Shown in pieces: positions 17,603-25,924 of a DNA stretch of 64,000 nucleotides. The translations under genes were made by a program, and so were the position numbers. Numbering within the stretch: position 1 is the first letter of the stretch; the number at the start of each line of letters is the position of its first letter. Source of the stretch: Phycisphaera sp. (GTDB lineage: Bacteria > Planctomycetota > Phycisphaerae > Phycisphaerales > UBA1924). The stretch is from NCBI GenBank assembly GCA_003712165.1, contig RHLH01000001.1, positions 2,639,575 through 2,703,574 of the forward strand. The letters are read 5' to 3'. The notes beneath the pieces were generated by a model that saw only the letters and a list, made by a program, of their open reading frames with translations, was not told where the DNA came from and did not search any database.

Positions 17603-19522
17603 ATGCTCGTCAGCGATTCCAGGCCCCGAAACCTGAAGTGGTTCCATGCCGGGCCTCTTCTGTACGGCGACTGGGGCACGAGCAGGCTGTATGTTCTGGG
17701 ACTCGCGTTCCTCTACACGGCCCACGCGAGTGTGCTCTACCTCGCCGCGATCGGTCTGCTCATGATCGCTGTCAGTTGGGCCTACACCATCGTGTGCAAA
17801 AGTTTCCCCGACGGGGGAGGGGTGTACACCGCTGCCAGGCAGCTGAGCCCCACGCTCTCGGTCATCGGATCCACACTTCTGCTCTCCGGCTACATCATGA
17901 CCGCGGCGATCAGTATCGTGGAGGCGTTCCACTACTTCGGGATACCGCACGGCCTGACGCTCCCGCTCTCGCTCATCACCCTCGGGCTGGTCGGGTTCAT
18001 CAACTGGTTCGGCGCGCGAGCCGCGGGTCGGTTCGCACTGATCATCGCGTTCGTTGCTCTCGCGGTCTCGGCGCTGATGGCGATCCTTGCGATTCCGTTC
18101 TTTATCCGCGGCATCGAGACAATCGAATTCGACTACCTCCACGAGAACTCGATCGGCGACGCGTGGGTCGCATTCACCGGGATATGTCTGGCGCTTGCCG
18201 GTGTCGAGGCGGTCGCCAACATGACCGGGCTGATGAACCAGCCGGTCGAGAAGACTTCCAAGCGAACGATCTGGCCCGTGACGATCGAGGTCGTGGCGCT
18301 CAACATGTTCTTCGGGCTCGCGCTGGCGGGTCTGAGCTTTACCGTGGGTGACACCCCGCTGGCAGAAACACACACGGCGCACGCCTTGCAGCTGGAGAGC
18401 ATGGCTAGCCAGGTCGAGGCGGGCACGATGTCCGCCGAGCAATTCGAACAGATCGAGCACGAAGTCGGCGAGTACACGAACGCGTCGATGCGCGTCATCG
18501 CAGAGACGAGCGGCGAACACATGTTCGGCTCGTCCTTTGGCGCTCTCTCGGGCAATGTCGCGGGCATCGCGTTCGGGCTCCTCTTGCTCAGCGCGACCAA
18601 CACCGCGGTGATGGCCATGGTCTCGGTCCTCTTTGCGATGGGGCAGGATAGGGAACTGCCGGGCAAGCTCACGAAGCTCAACTACTCGGGCGTGCCCTGG
18701 GTTGGGCTGCTTGTCGCAATCGCGATCCCTGCGGGGGTCATCATCATCGAGCAGGACGTGACGGTGCTCGCCAAGCTCTATGTGCTGGGTGTGTGCGGCG
18801 CGATCACGGTCACGCTCATGTCCGTCGCGATCAACAAGAATATCGAGGTCGGGAAGCTCAGCAGAACCGGGCTCTGGTTGCTCGCAATACTGCTGCTGGC
18901 GATCACCGTTACGATCGGTGTCACGCAGTGGGTCTCGACGGCTTTCAGCGGCGGGCTCATCGCGATCACACTCAGCTCCCGCTGGGTCATGGGCCGCATT
19001 AAGGCGACCGAGCCCGAGCCGATCGCGATCCCCGAGCGTGGCTGGATCGCTGAGCTTGAGAAGCCGACCATCGAGATCGACGCGACGAAGCCCGCCGTCA
19101 TGCTCGCAGCACGCGGCCGGTACCAGTCAGAGTTTGCGGTGGACCTCGCCAAGCGCCGTGGTGCAACGCTCTACGCGATCTTTGTCCGGTCGCTCCGGGT
19201 GATGGACGTCGTGCCGGGCCGGGTGCCGGATGTGCAGCACGACCCCGATGCTCAGGAAGCGCTCGGCACAACAGCCGTGCTCGCCAAGGAAGCGGGCGTG
19301 CCGTTCGTCCCGATCTATGTCACGAGTCCCGAGATCGTCGAAGAGATCCTGGACTACACCGTCACCCACGGCTGCGACACACTCATCATGGGCAAGAGCC
19401 GCCGGTCGTTCTTTGCACGCAAGCTCGACGTGGATGTGGTCCTTGAGGTCGCAGAGCACCTGCCCGACAACGTCGCGTTGATCACACGCTCGGCAAACAC
19501 ACCTCACCTCGGCAAGCGCTAA
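17603..19522 (+). CDS. APC-family permease fused to a Usp-like domain
   Basis: Residues 1-480 form an amino acid-polyamine-organocation transporter with about 12 helices; the first segment carries GPLLYGDWGTSRLYVLG and DGGGVYTAARQLSP, matching the unwound helix region of the family. Between helices there is a polar loop of about 75 residues (VGDTPLAETHTAHALQLESMASQ ... FEQIEHEV). Residues 500-635 form a universal-stress-protein-like alpha/beta domain (PAVMLAARGRYQSEFAVDLAKRRGATLYAIFV ... HGCDTLIMGKSRRSF). The usual Usp ATP motif GxxG-x9-G(S/T) is not seen after MGKS, so nucleotide binding is doubtful. Such fusions probably let the cytoplasmic domain gate transport. Substrate is unknown. Confidence 0.88.
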   Translation: MLVSDSRPRNLKWFHAGPLLYGDWGTSRLYVLGLAFLYTAHASVLYLAAIGLLMIAVSWAYTIVCKSFPDGGGVYTAARQLSPTLSVIGSTLLLSGYIMTAAISIVEAFHYFGIPHGLTLPLSLITLGLVGFINWFGARAAGRFALIIAFVALAVSALMAILAIPFFIRGIETIEFDYLHENSIGDAWVAFTGICLALAGVEAVANMTGLMNQPVEKTSKRTIWPVTIEVVALNMFFGLALAGLSFTVGDTPLAETHTAHALQLESMASQVEAGTMSAEQFEQIEHEVGEYTNASMRVIAETSGEHMFGSSFGALSGNVAGIAFGLLLLSATNTAVMAMVSVLFAMGQDRELPGKLTKLNYSGVPWVGLLVAIAIPAGVIIIEQDVTVLAKLYVLGVCGAITVTLMSVAINKNIEVGKLSRTGLWLLAILLLAITVTIGVTQWVSTAFSGGLIAITLSSRWVMGRIKATEPEPIAIPERGWIAELEKPTIEIDATKPAVMLAARGRYQSEFAVDLAKRRGATLYAIFVRSLRVMDVVPGRVPDVQHDPDAQEALGTTAVLAKEAGVPFVPIYVTSPEIVEEILDYTVTHGCDTLIMGKSRRSFFARKLDVDVVLEVAEHLPDNVALITRSANTPHLGKR

Positions 19523-19550
19523 CGGGTCGGTCACTACCTACGCTCCCTCT

Positions 19551-21935
19551 ATGACCGAACCGTCCGAGCACACAGCGCCCGAATCCAAGCTCCTCGGGGG
19601 CCTGACCGACGCACAGCGCGAGGCAACCACGGCGCTGGATGGTCCGGTGCTCGTGCTCGCCGCGGCTGGTTCAGGCAAGACCCGGGTGATCACGCGCCGG
19701 ATCGCCTACCTCGTCGAGCAGGGCGTACCCGCGTGGTCGATCCTCGCGCTGACGTTCACGAACAAGGCCGCCGCGGAGATGCGCGAGCGCATCAACACCG
19801 TCCTACCCCAAGGCACGACGCGGGGGCTCGTGGTCACGACGTTCCACAGCCTGTGTGCCAGGCTTCTCCGCCGATACGCGGAGGTCCTAGGGCTCAACCC
19901 CGACTACTCGATCTACGACAGCGCCGATCAGCAGGCGCTCATCAAACGCATCCTCAAGAACCTCGATCTGTCCACCAGCAACTTCCCTCCCAGATCGGTC
20001 CTGGGCACGATCAGCAATGCCAAAAACGAACTAATCGACGCAGAGGCATTCGCGGCCTCGGCGATGGACTTCTCCTCGCGCAAGATCGCGGATATCTACA
20101 CCGAGTACCAGAAGGGCCTGCGCAAAGCCGGTGCGGTCGACTTCGATGACCTTCTCGTGCTGACAGTCAAACTCCTCAAAGATCACCCGGAAGTCCGCAA
20201 GGAATGCCAGGAACGCTGGCAGTGGATGCTGGTCGATGAGTATCAGGACACGAACCGCGCACAGTTCGCGATCGCGTCGCTCATCGCTGGCACTCATGAG
20301 GAACGAGGCGGCGCGCCCAACATATTCGTCGTGGGCGACCCCGACCAGGCGATCTACGGCTGGCGCGGCGCAGACATCACCAACATCCTCGACTTCGAAG
20401 AGAGATTTGCGGGCGCAAGGGTTATCCCGCTTGGCGAGAATTTCCGCTCGACGGCGCCGATTCTCTCGATCGCCGACACGCTCATCCGCAACAACAGGCT
20501 CCGCAAGCACAAGGACCTCTACACCAGCAGGCCCGGGGGCGAGAAAGTCACGGTGACCCTCTGCAGGGACGAACGCCACGAAGCCGAGCTTGTGTGCGAT
20601 TGGATCCGCGATCTGATCACGAACAGCGCCGACGATGGCGAGGAACTGACCTGGAAGGATGCCGCGGTGTTCTACCGCACGAACGCGCTCTCGCGTGTGG
20701 TCGAGGATCAGCTGCGCCGAGCGGGTATCCCCTACGTCGTCGCGCGGGGCACTGCGTTCTATCAGCGTGAGGAGATCAAGACATCTCTCGCGTATCTGAG
20801 AGTCGTCGCCAACACAGACGACGAGGTCTCGCTGCTACGTGTCATCAACACGCCGGCGCGCGGGATCGGCAAGGCGGCGCTGACCGGCGCACAGGTCTAC
20901 GCGGCGGACAACGGCATCACGCTCTTTGAGGCGCTCAGGCAGGCCGACTCTATCTCAACGATCACTGCTCGCGCCAAAAACGCGATGAAGACGTTCGTGC
21001 AGACGATCGACGACTGGAACGGGCGAGGCACGTTCATGGGCGCCAGCATCTCGGGCTCACTCAGGGACCTCACCGAGCGTGTGATCGTCGAGTCGGGGCT
21101 CGAGAAGCACTACAAAGCACAGGCCGCGAAGAACGAAGCCGAGGAAGAACGGCTCGACAACCTCGCAGAACTTGTGTCCTCCGCAGCGGAGTTCGAGGAG
21201 AATTACGACCCCGCGGACGACCCGATGCAGTTCGACGCCGCGGTCGCGGGCGCAGACACCGGCGATCCGCCGATGCTCGCTCTGCTCCGCGCGTATCTGG
21301 AATCGGTGACGCTCGTCGCAGACGCCGACGCAGCGGACCCCGACAGCGGCGCGGTCACGCTCATGACGCTCCACGCGGCAAAGGGGCTTGAGTTCCCCGT
21401 CGTCGCGATGGTCGGGCTCGAGGAGAACGTGCTCCCCCACTCGCGGGCCAACTACGCAGACAGTGAACTCGAAGAGGAACGCAGGCTCTGCTTCGTCGGC
21501 ATCACGCGCGCGATGCACAGGCTGCACATGACCAGCGCCAAATACCGCACCGTGCGGGGCATCTCAGAACGCACGATCCCGAGCCGGTTCCTCGACGAGA
21601 TCGGCAGCGAGCACGTCGATATCGTCGACCGCGCCGATTCGCTCGGCGGGTATGTCCCGAGCGAGGGCACGGGCGAGTCTTGGGATGACGACCAACCCGC
21701 CACTCACCCAACGCTCCGCACATTCGATTCGGCGCGAGAAGTGCAGAAAGCCAGGCAAGGCAACCTCATAGCTGCATCGCTCACCGAAGGCAAGATGGTC
21801 CGCCACCCACGCTTCGGCGTCGGTAAGATCGTCTCGGTCTCGGGCGGCAGCAACGCGCGAGCGCAGGTCAACTTCAAAACCGTGGGCGTGAAGACACTCG
21901 TGCTCGAGTACGCGAGGCTCGAGCCCCTCGACTAA
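19551..21935 (+). CDS. UvrD/PcrA-type superfamily 1 DNA helicase
   Basis: This 794-residue 3'-5' helicase shows all SF1A motifs: Q motif LTDAQREAT, Walker A AAGSGKT at 38-44, LTFTNKAAAEMRER, TFHSLCARLLR, LVDEYQDTN, VVGDPDQAIYGWRGA, LGENFRSTAPIL, and VTLMTLHAAKGLEFPVV with ITRAMHRL. A C-terminal region of about 60 residues (MVRHPRFGVGKIVSVSG ... AQVNFKTVGVKTLVLEYARL) is the tudor-like RNA polymerase-binding domain seen in PcrA/UvrD. It unwinds DNA in nucleotide excision and mismatch repair and removes RecA. It ends with a 4-base convergent overlap with the ATP-grasp gene. UvrD versus PcrA naming cannot be settled, so no symbol is given. Confidence 0.95.
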   Translation: MTEPSEHTAPESKLLGGLTDAQREATTALDGPVLVLAAAGSGKTRVITRRIAYLVEQGVPAWSILALTFTNKAAAEMRERINTVLPQGTTRGLVVTTFHSLCARLLRRYAEVLGLNPDYSIYDSADQQALIKRILKNLDLSTSNFPPRSVLGTISNAKNELIDAEAFAASAMDFSSRKIADIYTEYQKGLRKAGAVDFDDLLVLTVKLLKDHPEVRKECQERWQWMLVDEYQDTNRAQFAIASLIAGTHEERGGAPNIFVVGDPDQAIYGWRGADITNILDFEERFAGARVIPLGENFRSTAPILSIADTLIRNNRLRKHKDLYTSRPGGEKVTVTLCRDERHEAELVCDWIRDLITNSADDGEELTWKDAAVFYRTNALSRVVEDQLRRAGIPYVVARGTAFYQREEIKTSLAYLRVVANTDDEVSLLRVINTPARGIGKAALTGAQVYAADNGITLFEALRQADSISTITARAKNAMKTFVQTIDDWNGRGTFMGASISGSLRDLTERVIVESGLEKHYKAQAAKNEAEEERLDNLAELVSSAAEFEENYDPADDPMQFDAAVAGADTGDPPMLALLRAYLESVTLVADADAADPDSGAVTLMTLHAAKGLEFPVVAMVGLEENVLPHSRANYADSELEEERRLCFVGITRAMHRLHMTSAKYRTVRGISERTIPSRFLDEIGSEHVDIVDRADSLGGYVPSEGTGESWDDDQPATHPTLRTFDSAREVQKARQGNLIAASLTEGKMVRHPRFGVGKIVSVSGGSNARAQVNFKTVGVKTLVLEYARLEPLD

Positions 21936-22786
21936 AACTCCAGCGCAGATTCGATCGCACGCACGAACGCACGCTGCGCCCGATCCGACTGCAGCAGGAA
22001 GAGCGAGGGTTCGATGATCTCAAGCTCGGAGATCAGCAGTTCGCCGTTGTCACCCTTCATCGTGTCGAGCCGCGCGTAGAGCACATCGCCTGGCACACAC
22101 TTGAGCGCAGACTCCAGCATCTCGCATTCGATACCCGTGACTTCCTTTGCTTCCGAGACGCTCTCATCGTCGTCGTGGAAACGCGGGGCCTTCTCGATCG
22201 CGTGGGTGAGTTCGCCCCCGAGCATGATCGCCGCACGCTCGCCGCCGGCCTCGACGCTCTTCATGAAGGGCTGGATCATGACGTCGCGCTCAGAAGCGAG
22301 TTCCCGTAGAAAGAGCTCACCTGCATCGAATTGTTCAATCCCGAAACGCCTCGTGTTGGCACTTCCTGCTGAGACACACGGCTTCACGACAACGTCATTC
22401 CACCCACGCTCGCCGCACACGGCTTGGAGCTGGTGTTCGTCACCCCGCTTCAAGATTGCGGTCGGGACGATTGGCAGCCCTTCCGATTCTAATTCGAGCA
22501 GATACGCCTTGTGGATATTCCAACGTACAACATCGACCGAGTTTTTGAGTCGTGATGCGCCAGCCGCGCCCTCGCACCATTCAATGAAGCTGTCAGGCCT
22601 TGCGTGATAATTCCAAGTCGAGCGCAGCACACACAGATCAAAGCGTGACCAATCGACCGACTCGTCATCCCACGCGTCGAGCGACACATCGAGACCCGAA
22701 CCCTCAAGCAAATCCAGCATGAGCTGCTGATCGGGATCCGGCTCGGGCATCACACTACAAGTCACGAGCGTTACAGATTTGCTCAT
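21932..22786 (-). CDS. ATP-grasp family protein
   Basis: The 284-residue product has the ATP-grasp layout: an N-terminal Rossmann-like part (VTLVTCSVMPEPDPDQQLMLDLLE, DLCVLRSTWNYHARP), a central lysine region (VVVKPCVSAGSANTRRF) and a C-terminal metal site with acidic residues (LYARLDTMKGDNGELLISELEIIEPSLFL). The motifs STWNY, KPCVSAG and ELEIIEPSLF recall the branch containing DcsG, which makes the ring of D-cycloserine, and many uncharacterised homologues. These ligases form amide or similar bonds using acyl phosphate. It overlaps the P-loop gene by 4 bases (ATGA), strong evidence of co-translation. The substrate is unknown. Confidence 0.8.
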   Translation of the reverse strand: MSKSVTLVTCSVMPEPDPDQQLMLDLLEGSGLDVSLDAWDDESVDWSRFDLCVLRSTWNYHARPDSFIEWCEGAAGASRLKNSVDVVRWNIHKAYLLELESEGLPIVPTAILKRGDEHQLQAVCGERGWNDVVVKPCVSAGSANTRRFGIEQFDAGELFLRELASERDVMIQPFMKSVEAGGERAAIMLGGELTHAIEKAPRFHDDDESVSEAKEVTGIECEMLESALKCVPGDVLYARLDTMKGDNGELLISELEIIEPSLFLLQSDRAQRAFVRAIESALEF

Positions 22787-24318
22787 GCCGGCCCGATGCC
22801 CCGGTAGAGTTGCTGCACGCGGTCGGCCTGCTGGCGCCTGACGGACTCGAGCACGAGCCTAGGCACTCTGTACGCCTGCTCGTCGGCGGTCACGTTCGAG
22901 CAATGCTCGTTGAGGCACGCGTACAGGAACTTGAACGCGTCGCGTGGCTGGTGCATCTGATCGAGCGCATCGACGAGGTCCTGCCTCGTGACATCCTCGG
23001 CGAACAGATCGAGCAGCGAGATGTTCTGCGCGTTGTCGGCCAGGCACGCCGCGAGCCTCGCTTCGCACAGGTCGTAGAGCATCGGGCCCGACCAAGTGAG
23101 GCGTTCGACGAGATTCTGCTTGTCGAGGCGCGCTTCCTGGAAGAAGCTCGTCGACTCTTTGAACAGCGCGTGTCGCAGCTCGATCGGCAGGAGCATCTTG
23201 ACGCCGAGCCCCTCCTGCTGGAGGAACTTGTTGTTGAACATGGGCCAGACGACCGCGCGCATGCGGTCCGCGTCGCCGTTGATCAGCGTGGGCTCGTCGA
23301 CGCGATCGAGGATCACGATGATGCTCGAGTAGCCGAACCCCGCGATCGCGTGCCTGAACTTGGCAAGCAGCGCGTAGCGGGTGTCGTCGGAGTCTGACAT
23401 GGGCATCGAACCGGTGTTGCGAACAACCGGATCGAGCTGCCGGAACGATTCCATGTAGCTGAGGTCCGAGCGGGTGCTGCCTCGGATCTGCCTGCGCACC
23501 TTGCGGGTCATGCGTTTGAGCGCCAGGTTGTCCCAGAGCACCCGTTTGAGCAGGAAACCGATCCAAACGGCGAGCGCACCAAAGAAGAGCGTAAGCCAGA
23601 TCGTGCTCTGCGGGTCGCCGTCGAAGGCGAGAAACGCGACGAGCACTGCGCCCGGCAGGACCCATCCGCCGTACGCGAGCAGGCTCCACATGAGCACCAT
23701 CGGGGGCAAGCCGATGCGCAGCGTACGCCTGAGTTTCCCGGTGCGCTCGTGCGCTCGATCGGGACGGTCGTAGAGCACCTGAAGCAGGAGCAGATCTTTC
23801 CGGCTGGTCGGGTCGAGACCTCTTGCGGTGCGCCTGACCGACTCACCAAGATCTGTTGCACGGCCGCTGGCGGTCTCGCCCACGATCGCATCGACCACGC
23901 CCGGCACAACACGCATCAGGATGCCGTCGATGTGATCGACGAGCCTGATCCGGTTGAACGAGTCGAGAACCTCGCCTCCGCCGCTGCGTTGGTGGAACTG
24001 ATCGAGCAGCGTGTTGAGCTCGTCATAAGCAACGAGCATGACCTTCTTGTTTGGGTTGGCTTTGTTGTGCTCGTTGATGCGTTTGGCGATCTGCATCCTG
24101 ATCGCTGTTTTGCCCGAGCCTTTCTCACCAAACACGATGGAAGTCGAAGGGAACTCGAGCCTACCGATGATCTTCTCGAAATCCGAATGCGCAGCCTTGG
24201 GCCTGCCGCCCTCATCGGTCTGTGAGAGCTTGGAGAAAACAGCGTCTTGCCTTGCCTCCTCGCCGCGGAATGGGTTCTCTGCGATCGCCCAGTGATCAAA
24301 GAACTGCTGGAGATTCAT
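22783..24318 (-). CDS. Membrane-inserted P-loop NTPase
   Basis: The product is 511 residues. Walker A GEKGSGKT is at 64-71, and the strand IIVILDRVDE at 331-340 is a probable Walker B. Between them, residues 200-230 and 238-257 form two membrane helices (PPMVLMWSLLAYGGWVLPGAVLVAF and WLTLFFGALAVWIGFLL). A P-loop domain interrupted by two membrane helices is the hallmark of the KAP family of STAND-like ATPases, although I am not certain of membership. N-terminal NPFRGEEARQDAVF resembles the NPF start of ExeA/ORC-like AAA proteins. It starts 50 bases after the phosphomannomutase gene and overlaps the ATP-grasp gene. Function unknown; it probably forms membrane-bound oligomers. Confidence 0.7.
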   Translation of the reverse strand: MNLQQFFDHWAIAENPFRGEEARQDAVFSKLSQTDEGGRPKAAHSDFEKIIGRLEFPSTSIVFGEKGSGKTAIRMQIAKRINEHNKANPNKKVMLVAYDELNTLLDQFHQRSGGGEVLDSFNRIRLVDHIDGILMRVVPGVVDAIVGETASGRATDLGESVRRTARGLDPTSRKDLLLLQVLYDRPDRAHERTGKLRRTLRIGLPPMVLMWSLLAYGGWVLPGAVLVAFLAFDGDPQSTIWLTLFFGALAVWIGFLLKRVLWDNLALKRMTRKVRRQIRGSTRSDLSYMESFRQLDPVVRNTGSMPMSDSDDTRYALLAKFRHAIAGFGYSSIIVILDRVDEPTLINGDADRMRAVVWPMFNNKFLQQEGLGVKMLLPIELRHALFKESTSFFQEARLDKQNLVERLTWSGPMLYDLCEARLAACLADNAQNISLLDLFAEDVTRQDLVDALDQMHQPRDAFKFLYACLNEHCSNVTADEQAYRVPRLVLESVRRQQADRVQQLYRGIGPA

Positions 24319-24368
24319 CAGGCTTGCCTCCGGCGTGTAAACCGATCCTCGCCGCCGCTACAGCGTAC

Positions 24369-25802
24369 TCAGTGCGCGACCTTGATGCCCAGCATGGGCT
24401 CGATCATGGCCAGCGCCTTGGCGAGTGTCTCGCTGTCCCTCGCCTCGGCGTTCAGACGCAGCAGAGGCTCCGTGTTGCTCTTGCGTATGTTGCACCACCA
24501 GCCTTCGCGATCGAAGCAGTCGAGCGTGACGCCGTCGAGCTCTTCGATGTCCGCATCCGTGTCCGAGCCCGGCCCGAGTTCCTCGATGATCGCGGCGATC
24601 GCCTCGTCCTTCTCTTCGTTCTCGAAGTTAACCTCTCCCGACTGCACATAGCGCTTGATCGGAGAGATCAGCTCGCTCATCTTCTTATCGCCCTCGGCGA
24701 GCATCGACAGCACGCAGACCATCGCGATCGCGCCGGAGTCGGCGTTGAAGTTGTCGCGGAAATAGAAGTGGCCCGAGAGCTCGCCCCCGAAGATGCCCTT
24801 CTCCTCGGCAAGCTCCTGCTTCATGAAGACGTGCCCGACACGCCCCTTGATGGGCCTGCCGCCCGCTTTCTCGATCTCTTCTTCGACCGCCTTGCTCGAA
24901 CGCAGGTCGTACACGACCGCCGAGCCCGGGTCCTGCTTCAGAAAGAACGGCGCCATGACAGCGGTTAGGTGATCACAGCCCACGATCTGCCCCTTCTCGT
25001 CAACCACGACGCAGCGGTCGGCGTCACCATCGAAGCAGATGCCCAGGTCGGCGTTCTGCTTGATGACCTCTTCCTGGAGTTGTACAAGGTTCGACGCGAC
25101 GAGCGGGTTCGGCTCATGCACAAACTCGCCCTTGGAGTTGTCGTAGTTGAGCTCGATGATCTCGAGGCCTTCGACGTTCTCGCCGTTCTTCCCGAAGATC
25201 TTGGGTGACATCGTGCCCGCCATGCCGTTGGAAGCATCGACGACGACCTTGAGGCTCTTGCCCTTGAGGTCGAGGAAGCTCAGCACGTGCTTGGAGTACG
25301 GACCCCAGAGATCACGGGGCTCCGAGCGCCCGGCGTTTGGCTCTGAGGGAGCGGTCGCCTTTGTGCGATCGACCATCGCGGCGTGCTTACGGATCAATTC
25401 CAGTCCGGTCGATTCGCCGACAGGCTTCGCCTTGCGCTTGGAGATCTTGAACCCGTTGTACTGAGGCGGGTTGTGACTCGCGGTAACCATGACGCCGCCC
25501 GCGCAGTCAAAGTGATTGACAGCGAAGTAGATCATGGGCGTATCAACAAGACCGAGGTCGATCACGGAGCCGCCCTGGTCATTGATGCCCTTGATGAGTC
25601 GCTCGACGAGTGTCGGGCTCGAGAGCCGCATGTCACGACCGACAACGACGTTCTTCATCATCGGTGTTGTGTCACCATCGGCTGCGGCATCGCTCAGCAG
25701 GAATTGTGATGAGCCGAAACCGATCTGCCATGCCATCTGATCGGTGAGAAGATCTGGGTAGGTTCCACGGATGTCGTACGCTTTGAAGACTCGACCGAGC
25801 AT
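24369..25802 (-). CDS. Phosphomannomutase/phosphoglucomutase
   Basis: A member of the alpha-D-phosphohexomutase superfamily, 477 residues. The catalytic phosphoserine loop TASHNP is at residues 107-112 (Ser109), the metal loop DGDAD at 258-262, the sugar-binding loop GGELSGH at 339-345 and the phosphate-binding RKSNTEP near 440-446. The GEMSGH/GGELSGH form is typical of the PMM/PGM (AlgC/ManB) branch, which makes mannose-1-P or glucose-1-P for surface polysaccharides and GDP-mannose. The start MLGRVFKAYDIRGTYP is the family start. It heads a three-gene set with the P-loop NTPase and ATP-grasp genes. Confidence 0.93.
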   Translation of the reverse strand: MLGRVFKAYDIRGTYPDLLTDQMAWQIGFGSSQFLLSDAAADGDTTPMMKNVVVGRDMRLSSPTLVERLIKGINDQGGSVIDLGLVDTPMIYFAVNHFDCAGGVMVTASHNPPQYNGFKISKRKAKPVGESTGLELIRKHAAMVDRTKATAPSEPNAGRSEPRDLWGPYSKHVLSFLDLKGKSLKVVVDASNGMAGTMSPKIFGKNGENVEGLEIIELNYDNSKGEFVHEPNPLVASNLVQLQEEVIKQNADLGICFDGDADRCVVVDEKGQIVGCDHLTAVMAPFFLKQDPGSAVVYDLRSSKAVEEEIEKAGGRPIKGRVGHVFMKQELAEEKGIFGGELSGHFYFRDNFNADSGAIAMVCVLSMLAEGDKKMSELISPIKRYVQSGEVNFENEEKDEAIAAIIEELGPGSDTDADIEELDGVTLDCFDREGWWCNIRKSNTEPLLRLNAEARDSETLAKALAMIEPMLGIKVAH

Positions 25803-25859
25803 GCACTTTCCTCCGATTCTGCCGGCCCGCGACTCGGGCCAGGGACCGGACAGTAGCCC

Positions 25860-25895
25860 TCAAACATCAACAATTGATATTTGTTCGGCGTTTGA
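25860..25895. repeat. Nested inverted repeat between mutase and DinG-type genes
   Basis: TCAAAC (25860-25865) pairs with GTTTGA (25890-25895) and, inside, AACAA pairs with TTGTT. It lies in the 122-base AT-rich gap downstream of the stop of neither gene on the plus strand and upstream of the mutase start on the minus strand. It could be an operator or a weak hairpin. Confidence 0.3.
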
Positions 25896-25924
25896 TATGC
25901 AAAGAACCCCGAGCTTTACGAGAT

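Noticed and set aside
17405..18520. 371-codon frame antisense to the APC permease
   Set aside because: Composition is Arg/Asp/His-rich without motifs and conflicts with a well supported gene.
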